Below are positions 32,196 to 42,782 of a stretch of DNA of 64,000 nucleotides, one piece after another. The notes beneath the pieces are model-generated. The model was given only the letters and a program-made list of their open reading frames with translations. It did no database searches and was not told where the DNA came from. Source of the DNA: Marthasterias glacialis. Its lineage: Eukaryota; Echinodermata; Asteroidea; Forcipulatida; Asteriidae. The DNA lies in assembly GCA_911728455.2 (NCBI GenBank), contig OU452232.1, positions 2,984,501 through 3,048,500 on the forward strand. Direction: 5' to 3'. Position numbers and translations under genes: made by a program. Position 1 is the first letter of the stretch. Each line of letters begins with the position of its first letter.

Positions 32196-32895
32196 CATTT
32201 TACTGTATTTTAAGATGCTCCAATTTTGAAGCAATTTGTCCCTGAAAATGTTTAATTTCAAAACAAAACAAAACCAAAACATTATAATTGAAAATGGAAA
32301 AGTTTGTTTCTGTTTTAGTTTGATTACTTACATTGTCTTTATCCCCTATCGATGATTCAATATAGACTCTTTCTACATCTGATATATGTGGATGTTTTGA
32401 TGGTTTATCATGTACAAGTATCATCCTGAAGGCAAACCATATCAGCAAAAATGTACCTGAGGGAAAATAACATAAACACAGCTCATAAATACTTTGACTC
32501 TTTGAAATTACTACATTTTATCAAGTAACAAACCACATGGGAAACTAAGTTGGTAAATTTAATTCAAACGGGAGACTTTTGAGACGTTAGCGGGCACCCC
32601 AGTAACAGGTCCTTTTCTATTATGAGAGCAATAGAAAAGGACAAGTTACTGGGGCGCCCTCTAACGTATCAAAGGTTTCCCATTGGGTCAACAAATATAC
32701 AACCTCCAGATTAATGCCTGTGCTCTGAGCTTTCTAAACCTTAATGTTGGCGGTCTCCCTATTTTGTCAATATCTTTGTTTGGGGGGGGGGGTTGCCAGT
32801 CAGAAGGCCTTGTGGAAGTCTAACATATCATGAATGAAAAAAGTTTGAGCTTCATAAATAATGAGTCAGCTGAAATGTATACCTGGTTTTATCCA
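32196..32895. repeat. Segmental tandem duplication, copy 2 (holds exon 4A)
   Basis: This is the partner of 30679-31590, with the exon, the foldback (32570-32681) and the poly-G stretch (GTTTGGGGGGGGGG...) in the same order. Confidence 0.85.
32332..32456 (-). pseudogene. SLC17 exon 4, in-frame copy A
   Basis: 125 bp with TTTCCCTCAG before and GTAAGT after. The phase (1 to 0) joins cleanly to exon 3, giving FYVFG plus TFLLIWFAFRMILVHDKPSK and HP. This is TM6 and the start of the central cytoplasmic loop (SDVERVYIESSIG). It is the functional-looking copy of a duplicated exon. Confidence 0.85.
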
Positions 32896-33615
32896 CATTA
32901 TTTATTTTCCAATTTATTTCATTTTTAATAATGCTCTCTTGCATTGACCCAAAAAAGAAAGTTCCTTGTTCACGACATGACGTCACTGGTGGAACAAGAA
33001 TCAAAACCAAAATGTTTAAATTTTATTGCTACCGTACAGGCACGGACTAATGGCAAAAGCATGAAACAAATTTCATAAAATATATATATAAGAGGGTTAC
33101 AAAAGGTTCACTTTCAGCCGATTTATGATTTATTAATAACCAACAAAGAGCTTTCATAGGCTGTATAAGTCTTGCAGTGTTCAAAGACTTTGGGAACCTC
33201 AGGTTCAGATGTCCTTGATGTGATTGAAGGAAACAAAACCATTGGTTTAAGTGGTCAGAAAGTTACAAAACTCGTACTCTACTGGGATAGTAGAGTTGTG
33301 TTTTTTCTGCACTCTGTGATAGAGTGTGCTTGAACCCACACTCTACTATCAGAAGTATGAGTCCAGTATTTTACTGGAACTTCCAATTTGGACAGGAAGT
33401 GAGGTCAATTCAGGTCACTATAAAGAACTTCTTACATCAAACTTCCACATACAATGCAAGAATTCAAATCACAACAGCCTTGTTTCTCATGATAAAGATA
33501 AGAGTTTTTCAATAACAAACTTTGATTAAGTGTCAGTTGAAAACCAATGACATCATCATTATGTCATTGCTAATTTCTTATCCGGATATTGAGATTTGAC
33601 CAGTAGGCGCTAGCA
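32896..33615 (-). other. Intron with a copy of the palindromic CTTCC repeat
   Basis: GGAACTTCCAATTTGGACAG then GAAGTGAGGTCAATTCAGGT at 33375-33418 belongs to the family seen at 3.6-5.5 kb. CACTCTGTGATAGAGTGTG at 33310 is a small hairpin. Confidence 0.45.
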
Positions 33616-33621
33616 GGCGGT

Positions 33622-33770
33622 CGATTTCACAAAGCACTAAGATACATCTTAAGATGAGTTGTCAGTATTACCATAGTAATATGCATTGTGACATCACACT
33701 TTGCTTAGTAATTAAGAGTGATTCGCAGTTAAGATCTGTTTTAGCACTTTGTGAAATCTAGCCCTGGAAA
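33622..33770. mobile_element. Small foldback/MITE-like element
   Basis: CGATTTCACAAAGCACTAAG at the left end is nearly complementary to TTAGCACTTTGTGAAATC at the right end, about 150 bp apart. Related fragments appear near 36945-37000 and 40150. No target duplication was confirmed. Confidence 0.55.
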
Positions 33771-34496
33771 CAGAATCCGTGTAAAGACACCTTTGTGTGA
33801 TTTCAAACTGGAGCAAAGGTTGCACAGTCATTCAACTTCTGAGCGGGATTCTGCCCCCCCCCTCAGATCTTGGCCATGCAATGTTGGATTTTGATGCTAT
33901 TTTGTAGGGTAATAGAACAATACATAATAAGTATCTGTGAGAAATTTCATTTGAATTAATTTATGTATTACGTAATTATAGCTCATTAATTGGCAAAAGA
34001 CTTCCTGAAAATATACACTACGTACATGCTTTTGTGTAGTAAGTCAATGGAAAAGTTTGCATCATACTAGAACAAACTTCCGAAAATCTCTCACTTTGAG
34101 AGAATGGCACCTCCAATTTCCATATATCTGATGTCAAAATGTGCTTAAGACATTGGCCAAAAAATTCATAAAGGCTCAGTGCGCAGAAAAAACCCTGATG
34201 AGACGCTATTTAAAAAACAAAACAGGGGGGGGGGGGCGAATTCTGCCCCGCGCCTCCCCCCTGGCTCTTTGAGGGTTAAAGAAATAAAACAGCCATTATC
34301 GCTTAAGGTCACCAATAAAGTAAACGTCAGCTACAGTTCCAGAACTTTGTCATTCTGTGTCTGGAGGAAGAATACAAGACATTGAGAGACTAAAAAAGCT
34401 CTGTGACCAACAAGACAACATGAAGACACTATATTCAGTGTAACTCTTTCATATTTAATGACTGGAGTTTGGTTTTGTAGAATCTTGAAGACTTAC
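33771..34496 (-). other. Intron, no feature beyond poly-C and poly-G runs
   Basis: ATTCTGCCCCCCCCC at 33850 and GGGGGGGGGGGGCGAATTCTG at 34225 are simple runs. No exon was found. Confidence 0.4.
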
Positions 34497-34592
34497 CAAA
34501 GACGTAGAAAGCTGATGGCCATCCACCTAGAAAGTCTGAGTCCGAGAGTAATCCTGAGATTGGCAACCCTATAACTGTCTCCATATGAATTC
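34497..34592 (-). pseudogene. SLC17 exon 3 seen
   Basis: 96 bp with CTTTGTAG before and GTAAGT after, phase 1 to 1. It encodes HMETVIGLPISGLLSDSDF, then GGWPSAFYVFG, which matches the TM5 region and the GWPSVFY motif of the family. It has no lesion. Confidence 0.88.
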
Positions 34593-34775
34593 CTACAAAG
34601 GATAACGTAAAATAATAAATAAAGCAGAGAGTTAAGACATTTCTCTATATTCATTGGTTGGTGTTAATAATAATAAAGAAGTCTTATGAAGTGCAAATAT
34701 CTACCACAGAAACTCAAGGCGCTGTTGTTGTGATAGTTTTTTGTTGTTGTTGTTTTTTTTTTTTGGAAGTCGCCA

Positions 34776-35095
34776 GACACAGAAGCCCAATAAGCCGCTC
34801 GAGGTGTGGGCTACAAAATCAACTGTTTTACCCATGGCCACCTACTCCTGGGGCTGAAACAGGGTTACCCCCTTTACAGTCTGCAAGGATGTAGGCTTGG
34901 GTATCATCCATCAGAAGCCTGGCTGGTAGAGCAGAATGCTCTACCTCCCCAACTTTACTGAATCAATTACAGTTAAGTGCCTTGCTCAAGGACATAAGTG
35001 TCATGACCAGGACTCCAACCCACACTCCGATGACTCAGCCATCACAGCTTGAGTGCAACGCACTAACCACTCAGCCATGACACGCCAAAGTGTTG
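34776..35095 (-). repeat. Second tRNA-derived SINE family
   Basis: Read on the minus strand, TGGCTGAGTGGTTAGTGCG is a tRNA-like A-box region and GGGTTGGAGTCCTGG the B box. TGTCCTTGAGCAAGGCACTT follows, a motif common in animal SINE bodies. The element is about 320 bp, inserted in a transporter intron, with a poly-T run at its right-hand plus-strand start (34752-34762). Confidence 0.75.
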
Positions 35096-35588
35096 TTGTG
35101 ACAGTGTTACTGTTTATCTATCGCCATTTTAAAATGTAGTTTCCTTTTGCATTTTTTCAACCCTTTAGTGCTCATAACACCCACAGCTTCCCTGCTTATT
35201 ATTCCACAAACCTCACTCGAAGTTTGAAAGGTTGTAACTTGAATTTCACATCTGTAACAAACAGACTTATAAAACATGCTATCTCAAGATTACGATGAGA
35301 TAATTATTTCTGCCTGAAGTGTTATCGTTTTTAAAAAATAAATGAAATAAGAACCGCAATTAGTTTCCCTCTCAGTGAGACAAAACTCTGCCTACAGGAA
35401 TATTTAATGCATTTTTACTGTTTTCTTGCAAACGAAATATTGGAATGAGCTGACATTTTCACAAGTTGGTTTTACTATAACTATCTTGATTTGTGCAAAG
35501 AATGGAAGCATTTATAGTCAGTTTACCAATGTTGAGCTGGGGCTTCAACTAACCTAATCATACTAAACAGGGTAGCTTTGGATCTTAC

Positions 35589-35676
35589 CTGAGTATGATA
35601 TGGTAACTAGTCTGCTACATTCAAGAGGTTGTGACCAATGACCCCACAAGGAATGCATGGCTGAATAAGTCACACC
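35589..35676 (-). pseudogene. SLC17 exon 2 seen
   Basis: 88 bp with ATTTTAG before and GTAAGA after, phase 0 to 1. It encodes [20 protein letters not shown] and [10 protein letters not shown], the family GVT.PAMH..W..W.PP.ERS motif. It has no lesion. Confidence 0.88.
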
Positions 35677-36449
35677 CTAAAATACAAAACCAAAAATCAA
35701 GGAATTTTCTTGTCAGCTCAGTGCTGTAATTGTAGGGTCATTAATTTGCAGTTTCATTTTTGTCTGATTAAAAGGGCGCAAAGTGAAAAATGTGTCGTTG
35801 TTGGTTGTTCTTTTTATTTAAATCTGCAAATAATTGTTTTTGTTAGAAACTGAATGTTTCTTTTTTGCCAAGAATTACATTGGGAGAAAAAACTCAATTT
35901 ATTAGTAGCTCAAAAATATGCAAAACCCATGCAAACTGCACTCACGACCTTAGTACTGAGTTGACGAATTGTGCAATCAAAAAACAATCAGGATACAACA
36001 ATTTGTAAAACACCGATGCGCCAAAGTGAAGTCAAAACTGCAAACAGTTGGTTGGTATTTAATACTGGTCATCAATACTACTACTGGTACTAATGACATT
36101 TACATAAATATGGCGCTAGTATTCTGAATGTATCCTGCATGTTTAAATTATCATAAATTGGGCCAGTTAATGTTTTTCACTCCTTAAATCGTCTGAGCTC
36201 CCTAGGGAGTATACAGTCTTTGCTGCCAAGCAGGTAAAGCATCAAGCTAAATCAATCACAAGAACCATCTCTATCTTCACAAGATACCCAAATACTCCTG
36301 GAAGAAGAGAAGCAGCCAAAGTTAACTGTCTTGCTCAAACTACACGAGAGTCATCAAGATATTAGCTAAAACGTTGATAACCGAGCCACTAAAACATGAA
36401 ATCTGACAAGAGCTGGTTCCCATCCTACTAAAAACCCCAAACACTTTAC
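35677..36449 (-). other. Intron with degraded SINE at 36170-36425
   Basis: GAGCTCCCTAGGGAGTATAC, GTCTTGCTCAAACTACACGA and CGTTGATAACCGAGCCACTA are decayed parts of the second SINE family in minus orientation. Confidence 0.5.
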
Positions 36450-36683
36450 CTCTCCAATACCTTCAAGTGCTCTGACTGCAATCAAATACTGGTATCCTGC
36501 CCTTGCAGCTAACGGTGTAACCAAGCTACGGAGAGCGGTGCAAAAAACCCCAACTCCAAATATCTTCTTTGCTCAGTAGCGATCTGACAAAAATCCACTC
36601 GGTATTTGACTCACAGCGTAACCGTAGAAGAAAGATCCAAGAATCTGTCCTTGCGTTGATTCATCCCAGTTGAACTCTCCATT
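36450..36683 (-). pseudogene. SLC17 exon 1 seen (TM1-2 loop to TM4 region), contains TGA
   Basis: Exactly 78 codons, phase 0 at both ends, TTTTATAG before and GTAAAG after. It encodes [20 protein letters not shown] and [12 protein letters not shown], then TGA at 36573-36575 where the family has Gly, then AKKIFGVG and RALEGIGE. One G-to-T change would explain the stop. Confidence 0.85.
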
Positions 36684-37084
36684 CTATAAAATAATCACAA
36701 AGTTCAAGATGTATTAAAGAAAATTGAAGATATATTACAGATAATTAAAGAAAATTTGTAGTATTTATGACATTGACAAATTAATCAAAGTAAAAAATGA
36801 TCAGATGGGTTTTGTTATTACAGGGGAAAGAGTCATTGCTGACAGAAAAATCTGAAACTAAGATCAACATTTTAAGAAGTATTTTGAAAAGATAGCATTT
36901 CCATATTATAGTAATTATGGGTTCACTTTTACAAAGAGGGAAGATTGATCATAAGATGTGTAAGCAAAGTCACATCACAAATCATCTTAAAAATACAATC
37001 AAAGCAACAACAACAACCCACTAATATCAATAATTCACAAAGAGCTCAGCACAACCCAGCACATTTTAAAACACTACATAAAAG
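36684..37084 (-). other. Upstream flank of the transporter exons
   Basis: The AT-rich stretch with TCAAAGCAACAACAACAACC just before the LINE 3' end may include the LINE 3' untranslated region. No N-terminal transporter exon was seen. Confidence 0.4.
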
Positions 37085-39914
37085 TAAAAGTAAAAACAAA
37101 ATCAATAGAAAGACAATTTAAAAAGATGAGTTTTTAACAGCGACTTAAAATTATCAACACTGCTAGCTCTCCTAATGTGCAAAGGCAGGGCATTCCAGAG
37201 GGTAGGGGCAGCGTTTACAAAAGCACGGTCCCCAAGGGTAGCTTTGGTACGGTGAAAAGGGTAACCGAGAAGAGTGTCATCATGAGAACTACGAAGATTG
37301 TAACAAGATGATGGCTTCTTTATGATAAGTTGGCTAAGATAAACCGGCGCTAAACCATGAAAGCATTTATAAGTCAACAGCAATATTTTAAAATTTATCC
37401 TGAATCTCACTGGAAGCCAATGAAGATCGATCATTAATGGTGTAATGTGACAAAACTTATATGACTTACAAACAAGTCGAGCGCAGGCATTCTGCACTCG
37501 TTGAAGATGATTTATCTGACAATCAGGTAAGCCATATAAAAGGCTGTTACAGTAATCTAAACGACTAGAAATAAAAGCATGAATCAAGGTCTCAGTACAC
37601 TTAGTGGTCAGGTGTTTTCTTATACGTCTAATGTTATGCAAATAATAAAATGCACTACCACAAACTTTATGGACATGAGTATTCATTGACATATGTGCAT
37701 CGAACCATGAACCTAAGTTACGAGTAATAGGCGCAGGTGTTACCATACAACCACCAACAAGAATTGAATCAAGATTAACTTTAGCCAACTGTTGGGGGGT
37801 CCCAATAATCATGAACTCAGTTTTACTGTCATTCATCATCAAACCATTGGCTAACATCCAGTTACGTAAATCCTTAATACAGCACTCCAAAGCAGCTAAA
37901 GACGACCTTTGATTTTCAGAATCGTTAGTGCTAAAAGAAATATACAGCTGTGTGTCATCAGCATAACAGTGAACCTGTGGAAGATGGGTCTTAACAACAT
38001 CAAACAGTGGGCTAGTGTACAAAATAAATAACAAAGGCCCAAGACAAGAGCCTTGTGGAACACCGTAATGCAGATTGAATTGCTGAGAAAGATTACCATT
38101 TATACAAACTTGTTGGGATCTACCAGACAAGTAAGAGCTAAACCATTTGAGAGCAGTACCGTAAATACCAAATTTACACTGGAGAGTATTCAGTAAAATG
38201 TTGTGATCTAAGGTGTCAAAGGCGGCACTCAAATCAAGCAAAACTAAAAGAGAAACCTGTTGTCTATCCATAGCCATTAATAAATCATTTCTGATCTTAA
38301 GTAAAGCCGTCTCTGTGCTATGATACTGACGGTAGGCAGATTGAGCAATGGGATACAATTTATACAACTCTAAATGGGATTGTAACTCATTAACAACAGC
38401 TTGCTCAACCAATTTAGAAATAAATTGCAAATTACTGATTGGTCGGTAATTTTCAACCACCAAGTCGAGGCCAGGTCTTTTTAACAAAGGTGACACAAGG
38501 GCCGATTTCCACGTTGCAGCAAAATGACCAGTGCGAAGAGAAGTATTAATCATATTAGTGACAACAGGTAAAATAACGTCTAAACTATCAATAAGCAATC
38601 TAGTTGGTATCGGATCAAGCGTACAACATTTCTTACTGGAGACTGCAATGAGCTTATGAACAGAAGATTCAGAAAGCTGAGTAAATTCGGTGAGAGTACC
38701 AACAGTGGACGGCACTGAGGCATACAGATTACAGATGGGCGAGCAGATCCCATTACTTAACCGAGACCGAATATTGGTAATCTTCCGCACAAAATAGGAA
38801 CCCATATCATTGGCAAGAGAAATATCATCTAAACAAGGGGGTAAAACAACAGGCTTCTCAAGGTTAAGAAGAGATCTGCTGGCCTTAAAAAATTTCCTTT
38901 GATCATGACTGTTATTGTCAACAAAAGATGTGTAAAACTCACGACGGGCACGATTCATAAAAAATGTAAGTCTATTTCTATGAAATTTAAAAAGGTCAAA
39001 ATCTTTTTGGAGATTGGAAAGTCTCCATTTGCGTTCAGCCTTTCTTCTTTGCAGCTTGGCACTCTTAATTCCGTCATTGATCCACGGGACGCGTGGACGG
39101 ATTGTTATTGTTTTGGTTTTAAGTGGAGCGTGATGATCTAGTAGGTTGCGTAAACTACTGTTATACAGTTCAGACTGAATATCCAGATCATTCAATGATT
39201 TACTACACAAATCAGAGGCAGATAAATCATTCCGAAAAGCTCCCATATCAATTGAGTTGATTTTCCGAAAGGATGTCTCCTTTACTGACAGAGATGGTTT
39301 ACTCCAATGTAGCTTGCACGAGATGGAAAAATGATCAGAGAACAGGTATTCAGGAGTAGGTACATCTTCAATGATAGAATCTGACTGACGGGTAATTAAT
39401 AGATCCAACGTGTGACCATGAATATGAGTAGGCTTATCAACATGCTGCTTCAAGTTCAATGATGTAAGTAACTCGGAGAAGTGAGCAGCATCATGGTTGT
39501 CTGGTATATCGACGTGAATATTAAAATCACCAGTGATGACAAGTGGTTCTCTGCAGAGTACAAGAGATTCTAAAAAGTTGGAAAACTCTGTAAGAAATGT
39601 TGCCATGGTGACTGGATGCTTGGGCGAGTACGGCGGCCTGTACAAAATGACTAGCCTCAATGTCCGAGACCCAGTTCCAATGAGCCATTCTGAAAATTCA
39701 AAAGATTCATAATCACCAGAAGAGAGTTTCTTGACGTCAATGCTACTACGACAAAGAAGAGCCGTACCTCCGCCAGACCGGATGCTACGAGGTTGATCAA
39801 AAAGCTTGTAACCAAGAGGAGTGGCTTCAGCCCGAATGGCATCATCAGGATCCTTAAGCCATGTCTCGGTAAGAGCAAAAATGTCGGACTGGGTAGTGAT
39901 GACATAATCGACTT
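37030..39914 (-). mobile_element. CR1/L2-type non-LTR retrotransposon (LINE), 5'-truncated
   Basis: This is a minus-strand element with one long uninterrupted frame for endonuclease and reverse transcriptase, followed by a short AT-rich 3' region. It is cut on its 5' side near 39914, where a SINE joins. 5' truncation is the usual outcome of target-primed reverse transcription. It lies upstream of the transporter exons, possibly in an intron. Confidence 0.88.
37102..39914 (-). CDS. LINE ORF2-like protein: endonuclease + reverse transcriptase
   Basis: About 935 codons are open without interruption; the first in-frame TTG is at 39660 and there is no ATG upstream because the 5' end is missing. 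Order: apurinic-type endonuclease (ALTETWL near the N-end, GDFNIH, then LDLLITR and SDHFSISC), then a linker, then reverse transcriptase (YRPISNL, LLDLSAAFDTLDH, GVPQGSCLGPLLFILY, catalytic YADD about 566 residues after 39660), then the C-terminal LHWLPVRFRINFKILLLTYK region with GDRAF and LWNALP typical of CR1/L2 relatives. The endonuclease lacks roughly its first 20 residues. The intact length suggests recent activity. Confidence 0.9.
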
Positions 39915-40135
39915 AGTTCTAAGTCATTAGGGTGTCGGTTTGAATCCCGGTCATGACACTTGTGTCCTCGAGCAAGACACTAAACTAGAATTGCTTCTCT
40001 TCACCCACGGGTAAATGGGTACCTTTGAGGGCAGAGATGGCCCTATTGATTAATTTGGGTTGTGTGCTATAAGTGGCAGCACGGGCTGTATACTCCCCAG
40101 GGAGCTGAGATGAAATTGCACTATATTAGAACTGA
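39915..40135 (+). repeat. SINE of the second family, adjacent to the LINE 5' end
   Basis: GTGTCGGTTTGAATCCCGGT (B box), CTCGAGCAAGACACTAAAC, GGTAAATGGGTACCTTTGAG and GCTGTATACTCCCCAGGGAG with CTGAGATGAAATTGCACTA at the end. The A-box head is missing, so the LINE junction probably cut it. Confidence 0.7.
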
Positions 40136-40820
40136 TTACTCTCAATGTTAAGATGAATCTTAGTGCTTTGTGAGTCGAAAGCCAGGAGTTATAGATTTCA
40201 AGGTTTTACAAACAGTATCCTCAGCAATAGAGAAAAGGATCAGAGAGCAGGACGTCTTCATATGTGAAGAAAACAACAGGTATTTCTGTCACCAATCAGA
40301 CATACAAAAGTCTAAACTCAGATTCAAGTCAGAAATAACTTATCTCTGTGTTAAGTTCAAGTGGTTAATAACCCATCGCCAAGAAAGGAACTGGCAAATA
40401 GTATGAAATCAAATACAAGAAAACTGAAATGTTCTTCAATAAAATTAGAACTTAGATAAGAGATAGTTAAAATCTAGTTTAAATTTCAAAATCTAAATGT
40501 TTCTTCCTCCAAACCAAACCAAATTAAATCAAATCAATCTTTCATGCAGATGATTTGTCTTCAAATTATACTATTATAAGGCATGCAGACTTAAATACAA
40601 ATGAAACAAAGTAAAAAGTTCCAACCAAACTCTTCCCATTCTACATGTTCTAAACTTAAAACAAATGAAGGTTATTTCTTTGAATGGAACCCTTCCAACT
40701 CAACTCAACTCTGAGCAGGCAAGACTTAAAGAGAGGCTGCAAGGTTAAATTCAGTTTTGTGATGCACTCTTTCTCCAAAAGATAGAGTCCTATGAAGTGT
40801 AAACAAAATTACCTCAGTTA
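40136..40820. other. Gene-free stretch
   Basis: AT-rich, with (AAATCAAAT)-like words near 40515. A 78-codon plus frame at 40170-40406 has no recognisable product. Confidence 0.4.
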
Positions 40821-41345
40821 GATAGATGTTAATATTTGCATCAGGGGAATGAATATAAATTTCAATTTGCCTTACATCGATGTGCGATAAGCACTGTATA
40901 CTCAGTGCTTTTGAGTCTTGAGGGGAAAAAATAAACAGGCAACCTGGGTGGGATTTGAACTCATGACTAGAACAGATGTCTTAACCATTAGACCACCGAG
41001 CATGCCCAGTGACGAGGGGCCAGTTTGAATCCAGATTTAGTAGCGGCAGGTACCGCAAACAATTAGATAGATGTAAATATTTGCTTCAGGGGAATAAATA
41101 TAAATTTCAATTTGCTTCACACCGATGTGTGATGAGCACTGTATACTCAGTGCTTTTGAGTCTTGAGGGGAAAAAATAAACAGGCAACCTGGGTGGGATT
41201 TGAACTCATGACTAGAACAGATGTCTTAACCATTAGACCACCGAGCATGCCCAGTGACGAGGGGCCAGTTTGAATCCAGATTTATTAGTGGCAGGTAACG
41301 CAAACAATTAGATAGATGTTAATATTTGCATCGGGGGAATGAATG
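40821..41345 (-). repeat. Head-to-tail SINE array, 245-bp period
   Basis: Two full copies of the first SINE family (starting 40821 and 41066) and the first ~35 bases of a third (41311) lie in direct tandem, joined without spacer. On the minus strand each has the GGTGGTCTAATGG head and GAGTTCAAATCCCACCC B box. Tandem duplication of a whole SINE is unusual. Confidence 0.85.
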
Positions 41346-41803
41346 TAACGAATAGGGTGGTCGAAAAAATTATATAAAGACGCAAACTTTGTCAAAGGCT
41401 GTATGCATGAGATAGACCATTCAGAGTAAATAAACGATCTCCTCTCCCCTCAAGCTATTTTATGATTGTTCAAGGAAAAGAAGTACATTTTTACACTTCA
41501 AGACATAAGATAAACATGAATTCATGAAAGTAGTCGATTTGGTTGTTGAGAATTCAGCATGAAATGGGTGTGGGTATTCAAAATTTCTCAAGACTAGTAT
41601 CAGAAGTATTTTGCTTGAAAATAAAATTGCTTAAAACCCTCTGGGGAGAGGTATTTTCTTTTAAGTCAATGCAAGACTTGATGGTTGGGAGGGCGGATTT
41701 GGGATGGGTCAAAACTAGTACAGTGGGAGACCAACCAACCAACCTACCAACAACAAGATAAAAATAAAATTCAAAAAGAAAAGGATTGAGATGCAAGGCT
41801 TAC
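41346..41803. other. Gene-free stretch
   Basis: No supported feature was found. ACATAAGATAAACATGAATT at 41500 is shared with 15690, another sign of segmental duplication between the two cassette regions. Confidence 0.4.
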
Positions 41804-41917
41804 CCTCTGTGGATAAGGGTTTTTTCCACTCTGAAATTGAAATTGTTGGATATGTCCTTTATGAACTGACGTTGTCGATTGACTTCAGAGAAACAACTTC
41901 TTGCTTGAGCAAGGAAC
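41804..41917 (-). other. Splice-flanked cassette, X type
   Basis: It is 114 bp, preceded on the minus strand by ATGTTTCAG and followed by GTAAGCC. One frame is open across it (RSCFSEVNRQRQFIKDISNN, then EKTLIHRG). Indels put the homologous copy at 15253-15361 in another frame. It could be a coding exon here and a relic there, or non-coding in both. Confidence 0.45.
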
Positions 41918-42782
41918 CTGAAACATATGAAACAGCAGTCAAATCAAATTAATGACATATGTCAGTCTTAGTATAAACACAATCTCCTGATGATGTACAG
42001 AGCATACAGTTCAAAACTCAGGTCAACCCCAGTTTTCTCAGAGCCACACACTGTGCCTTCACCATGCAAACCTTCCAATCTTTTCCAAAGATGAGAATTG
42101 GTTTTCCTCCAAGGTGTTGTTGAAAAAGCAAAGGATACCTTAGTACCAATGTATGTCCAGACTAAAGAAACCGTACAGCATTTGTTCTTAAGGGCCACCC
42201 TTTCCTTATTATCTTGTCTTCAAGAGACATAATCAACTATGATGACAGTTGATTCAGTTTTTGAATTCAGCATGAAAAGCTTGTTGTCATTTTCATAAAC
42301 AGCACAAACAAGAGGACATCCAAAACAATTCGATCTCTCAAAGATGACAGCATTTTAGTCAAAAGTATTGCTCAAAGTTTGCACAAATACAGATAAATAA
42401 AGTTTTTAAGCTGAAAATGTGGCATCCTAAAAGCTCGACAAAATTTCATTTTTAAATTTAAATCTTAGTCAAAATCAAGTCATGGTAAGTCAAGGCTTAT
42501 CATTGTTATGTGAAATTAATGTGGAGCCCTAAAATGGCTTAAACATGAGTATTTTTTTTCATAAAGAATGATGCTTACAACATTTGAAGCCTACAAGTGA
42601 TTAACATTTTCAAAATTTAACCAAATTACCTGAAAAAACGTGCATGGTCAATAGACATTCTTACTCTGTTCAAGTGTAAAACAAATGTTGTTGAAACATA
42701 ACGAACTGTTAACAGTTGATAACACATGCATTTCCTTTCTTCTTATCTTGCTGTTTTGCTATTTTGTTATCCTCAAACAGTG
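41918..42782. repeat. Segmental duplicate of 23390-24040
   Basis: Ordered matches to the 23-kb region continue to about 42500 (CACTGTGCCTTCACCATGCA, TCTTGTCTTCAAGAGACATA, CAAAGATGACAGCATTTTAG, AAGTCATGGTAAGTCAAGGC). The transition into the 66-bp array lies near 42780. Confidence 0.7.

Larger units (their letters stand above)
26285..36683 (-). pseudogene. SLC17 (sialin-type) anion transporter locus, degenerate
   Basis: Seven exon positions (one duplicated, giving eight copies) on the minus strand encode consecutive parts of a 12-TM major-facilitator protein of the SLC17 family, which covers lysosomal sialic acid, vesicular glutamate and phosphate carriers. Signatures include [31 protein letters not shown]-like LPISG, SGQIADYL, NHLDIAPRYAG and GSGEKQPWA. 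Exon phases fit throughout. Lesions are TGA in the first exon (36573-36575), TGA in 28767-28899 (at 28861-28863), one extra base near 26456 in the last exon, and a dead copy of exon 4. An exon expected between exon 4 and 28899, and the N-terminal exon, were not found. It is probably a pseudogene; base errors are the alternative. The introns hold a MITE, a minisatellite and SINEs. Confidence 0.82.

Noticed and set aside
26285-36683. In-frame TGA codons in the SLC17 exons as selenocysteine sites
   Set aside because: SLC17 transporters are not selenoproteins, no SECIS-like hairpin was identified, and the last exon also has a frameshift. Point mutation or sequence error is simpler.
37896-39141. 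Extra ORFs overlapping the LINE
   Set aside because: They overlap the long endonuclease-reverse transcriptase frame and lack recognisable domains.
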